Source of the DNA: Salinicoccus cyprini | GTDB taxonomy: Bacteria > Bacillota > Bacilli > Staphylococcales > Salinicoccaceae | Direction of reading: 5' to 3' | Assembly: GCF_007713705.1 (NCBI RefSeq) | Contig: NZ_VMSJ01000002.1 | Location: 230,323-294,322, forward strand | Length of the DNA stretch: 64,000 bases | Shown: positions 62,933 to 64,000 of the stretch, piece by piece | How the letters are laid out: every line of letters starts with the position of its first letter | Numbering within the stretch: the first letter of the stretch is position 1 | The notes under the pieces: model-generated | The model's database searches: none | The model's input: the letters and a program-made list of their open reading frames with translations, nothing else | What the model was told of the DNA's origin: nothing | Made by a program: the position numbers and the translations under genes

Positions 62933-62950
62933 TCGCGGAGGAACTACAGT

Positions 62951-63724
62951 ATGACATCGAAATACCTGGTAAGATTCTATTTCAGAACACTGCTCCTTGG
63001 TATGGTGGTTACAGCCATCGTGAGCCTGTTCACTGAATATCAGAACGTAACGCGTTATTTATTTGAAGGACAGATCGGCGAATTTCTGGCCGGTCTGGTC
63101 TGGTTTCTCGGCTATGGACTTCTGATTGCAACGGTCAGTCAGGTCGCTTTCTTCATATATCTGTTCATTCATCCATTAGGTATGGGCATCTTCAGGAAGC
63201 TATGGCCCTATGTACAGCTGCTGCTTGTGATGTATGCCATATTCGATCTATTCTATGTAAGATTCTATAGATTAGGTATGGAAGCGGGTCACGTATGGAA
63301 CTATATATGGATTCCGATTATCGTCATTGTGGCAGGTTTCATCGTTGCCAGATGGAAAGACCGCGAGGCGCCGGGTGGCAATCTGTTCATTCCGGCTCTC
63401 TTCTATATGATATTCATGACTTCCATCGCACTGATTCCATTTTTGAGTGTAGAGGATACTTCATGGATATACCGATCAATATTTACATTAATCATATGTA
63501 ACGCATTCCAGCTTCTGATGCTGCCGAAGTATATAGAAGCATCAGAAAAGGAAAAGGCAGAGCGGGGAAGAGTAACCAAAGCAGAACGCAATGAACAGAA
63601 AAGAAATGCAAAACAGCAGGAGGATATTCAGCAGCAGAAGAAGGAAAAAGCACAAATCGAGAAAAGAAACGCTTTGAAATATAAAAACAAAACACGCCAG
63701 AATAAGCTTCATGACAAGGGTTGA
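62951..63724 (+). CDS. kbaA: KbaA-family membrane protein
   Basis: The 257-residue protein has six helices (about 10-190) and a highly charged coiled tail (200-257, rich in Lys/Glu/Gln). YLVRFYFRTLLLGMVVT, FIHPLGMGIFRKLWPYVQLLLVMYAIFDLFYVRFY and DREAPGGNLFIPALFYMIFMT match KbaA, which activates the KinB sporulation pathway in Bacillus. No sporulation gene is here; gerD, which lies between salA and kbaA in Bacillus, is missing. In cocci its role is unknown. GCGGAGGA precedes the ATG. A terminator follows. Confidence 0.87.
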   Translation: MTSKYLVRFYFRTLLLGMVVTAIVSLFTEYQNVTRYLFEGQIGEFLAGLVWFLGYGLLIATVSQVAFFIYLFIHPLGMGIFRKLWPYVQLLLVMYAIFDLFYVRFYRLGMEAGHVWNYIWIPIIVIVAGFIVARWKDREAPGGNLFIPALFYMIFMTSIALIPFLSVEDTSWIYRSIFTLIICNAFQLLMLPKYIEASEKEKAERGRVTKAERNEQKRNAKQQEDIQQQKKEKAQIEKRNALKYKNKTRQNKLHDKG

Positions 63725-63750
63725 GAGGCAGTGCAATGCACTGCCTCTTT
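63724..63750 (+). terminator. terminator after kbaA
   Basis: AGAGGCAGTGC (63724-63734), loop AAT, GCACTGCCTCT (63738-63748), then TT. Confidence 0.88.
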
Positions 63751-63790
63751 CATATTGTGTAAGACTACAATATTAAAATCAATCAAAACG

Positions 63791-64000
63791 TTGACACCTG
63801 CTTGCCCACTTGGTATTATATAAAAGTCGCCAAAACACGGACGACATAAACAAGCACAGCACAGCAGATTGCTTCCAAAAAAATATAAAAAAGGTGTTGC
63901 ATACGAATTGCTGAAGTGCTATAATAGATAAGCAGTCAAAACAGAACATTGAAAACTGAATGACAATATGTCAACGTTTAATTCCGATAAACGGATGGCT
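63791..64000 (+). promoter_or_regulatory. tandem rRNA operon promoters and leader (16S gene beyond window)
   Basis: P1 is TTGACA (63791-63796), 17 bases, TATTAT (63814-63819). P2 is TTGCAT (63897-63902), 17 bases, TATAAT (63920-63925). The leader then reads ACATTGAAAACTGAATGACA and ATATGTCAACG, the conserved sequence found before and between rRNA genes of Staphylococcaceae (antitermination boxA region). The mature 16S sequence is not reached, so the call rests on leader wording and synteny. Confidence 0.85.

Overview
The window is a bacterial chromosome segment from a low-to-moderate G+C Firmicute. The coccal SloR/ScaR-type manganese regulator, the sigma-B-like promoters, the order salA/mrp - kbaA - rRNA leader, and many proteins resembling staphylococcal ones suggest a non-sporulating, halotolerant member of the Staphylococcaceae (Salinicoccus or Jeotgalicoccus type). 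The genus is inference. No insertion sequences, prophage genes, tRNAs or CRISPR arrays were seen. Genes are densely packed, in short operons that mostly end in clear hairpin terminators.

Layout. 1-4.2 kb: an epoxide-hydrolase-like enzyme cut by the window edge, a VOC protein, a DoxX membrane protein behind a promoter carrying a Rex/ArcR-like palindrome, and two membrane proteins. 4.2-9.9 kb (minus): a complete oppABCDF oligopeptide importer with a stable hairpin between oppA and oppB. 10-18.5 kb: an epimerase-like protein, CtaG plus DUF2243, a DUF3219 protein, a luciferase-like oxidoreductase, a threonine-dehydratase-like enzyme, a quinone-reductase-like protein, ChrA, and YrhK plus a universal stress protein. 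18.6-23.5 kb: an ornithine-cyclodeaminase-family enzyme with a sodium:solute symporter and its small partner, then tandem paralogous membrane proteins, the second broken by a one-base frameshift. 23.5-30 kb: HAD phosphatase, aldo/keto reductase, Dps, a BCCT transporter, MarR plus WrbA, and manganese catalase. 30-34.4 kb (minus): the mntABCD-type importer and its DtxR-family regulator. 34.7-38.5 kb: malQ-glgP. 39.9-43 kb: kynU-kynB-kynA (tryptophan to anthranilate). 43.1-45.5 kb: sqdB-sqdX for sulfoquinovosyl diacylglycerol, then pdp. 46.8-54.4 kb: a probable c-di-GMP-linked exopolysaccharide locus (membrane GGDEF protein, atypical receiver, HEAT membrane protein, QRRRW glycosyltransferase, membrane-anchored glycosidase-like protein), then a UDP-sugar pyrophosphorylase and a TrhA protein. 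55-61.6 kb: proC, a YtcJ-like amidohydrolase paired with an opine-dehydrogenase-family protein, an AGCS symporter and a cytoplasmic alpha-amylase. 61.9-64 kb: a cysteine-free Mrp/SalA ATPase, KbaA, and tandem rRNA promoters running off the right end.

How the genes fit together. Stress defence is a theme: four sigma-B-like promoters precede Dps, manganese catalase, YrhK-Usp and the aldo/keto reductase. Manganese uptake lies beside the manganese catalase. The least described unit is the 46.8-54.4 kb polysaccharide locus. It adjoins, but is separated by pdp from, the sulfolipid pair, which also needs UDP-sugar.
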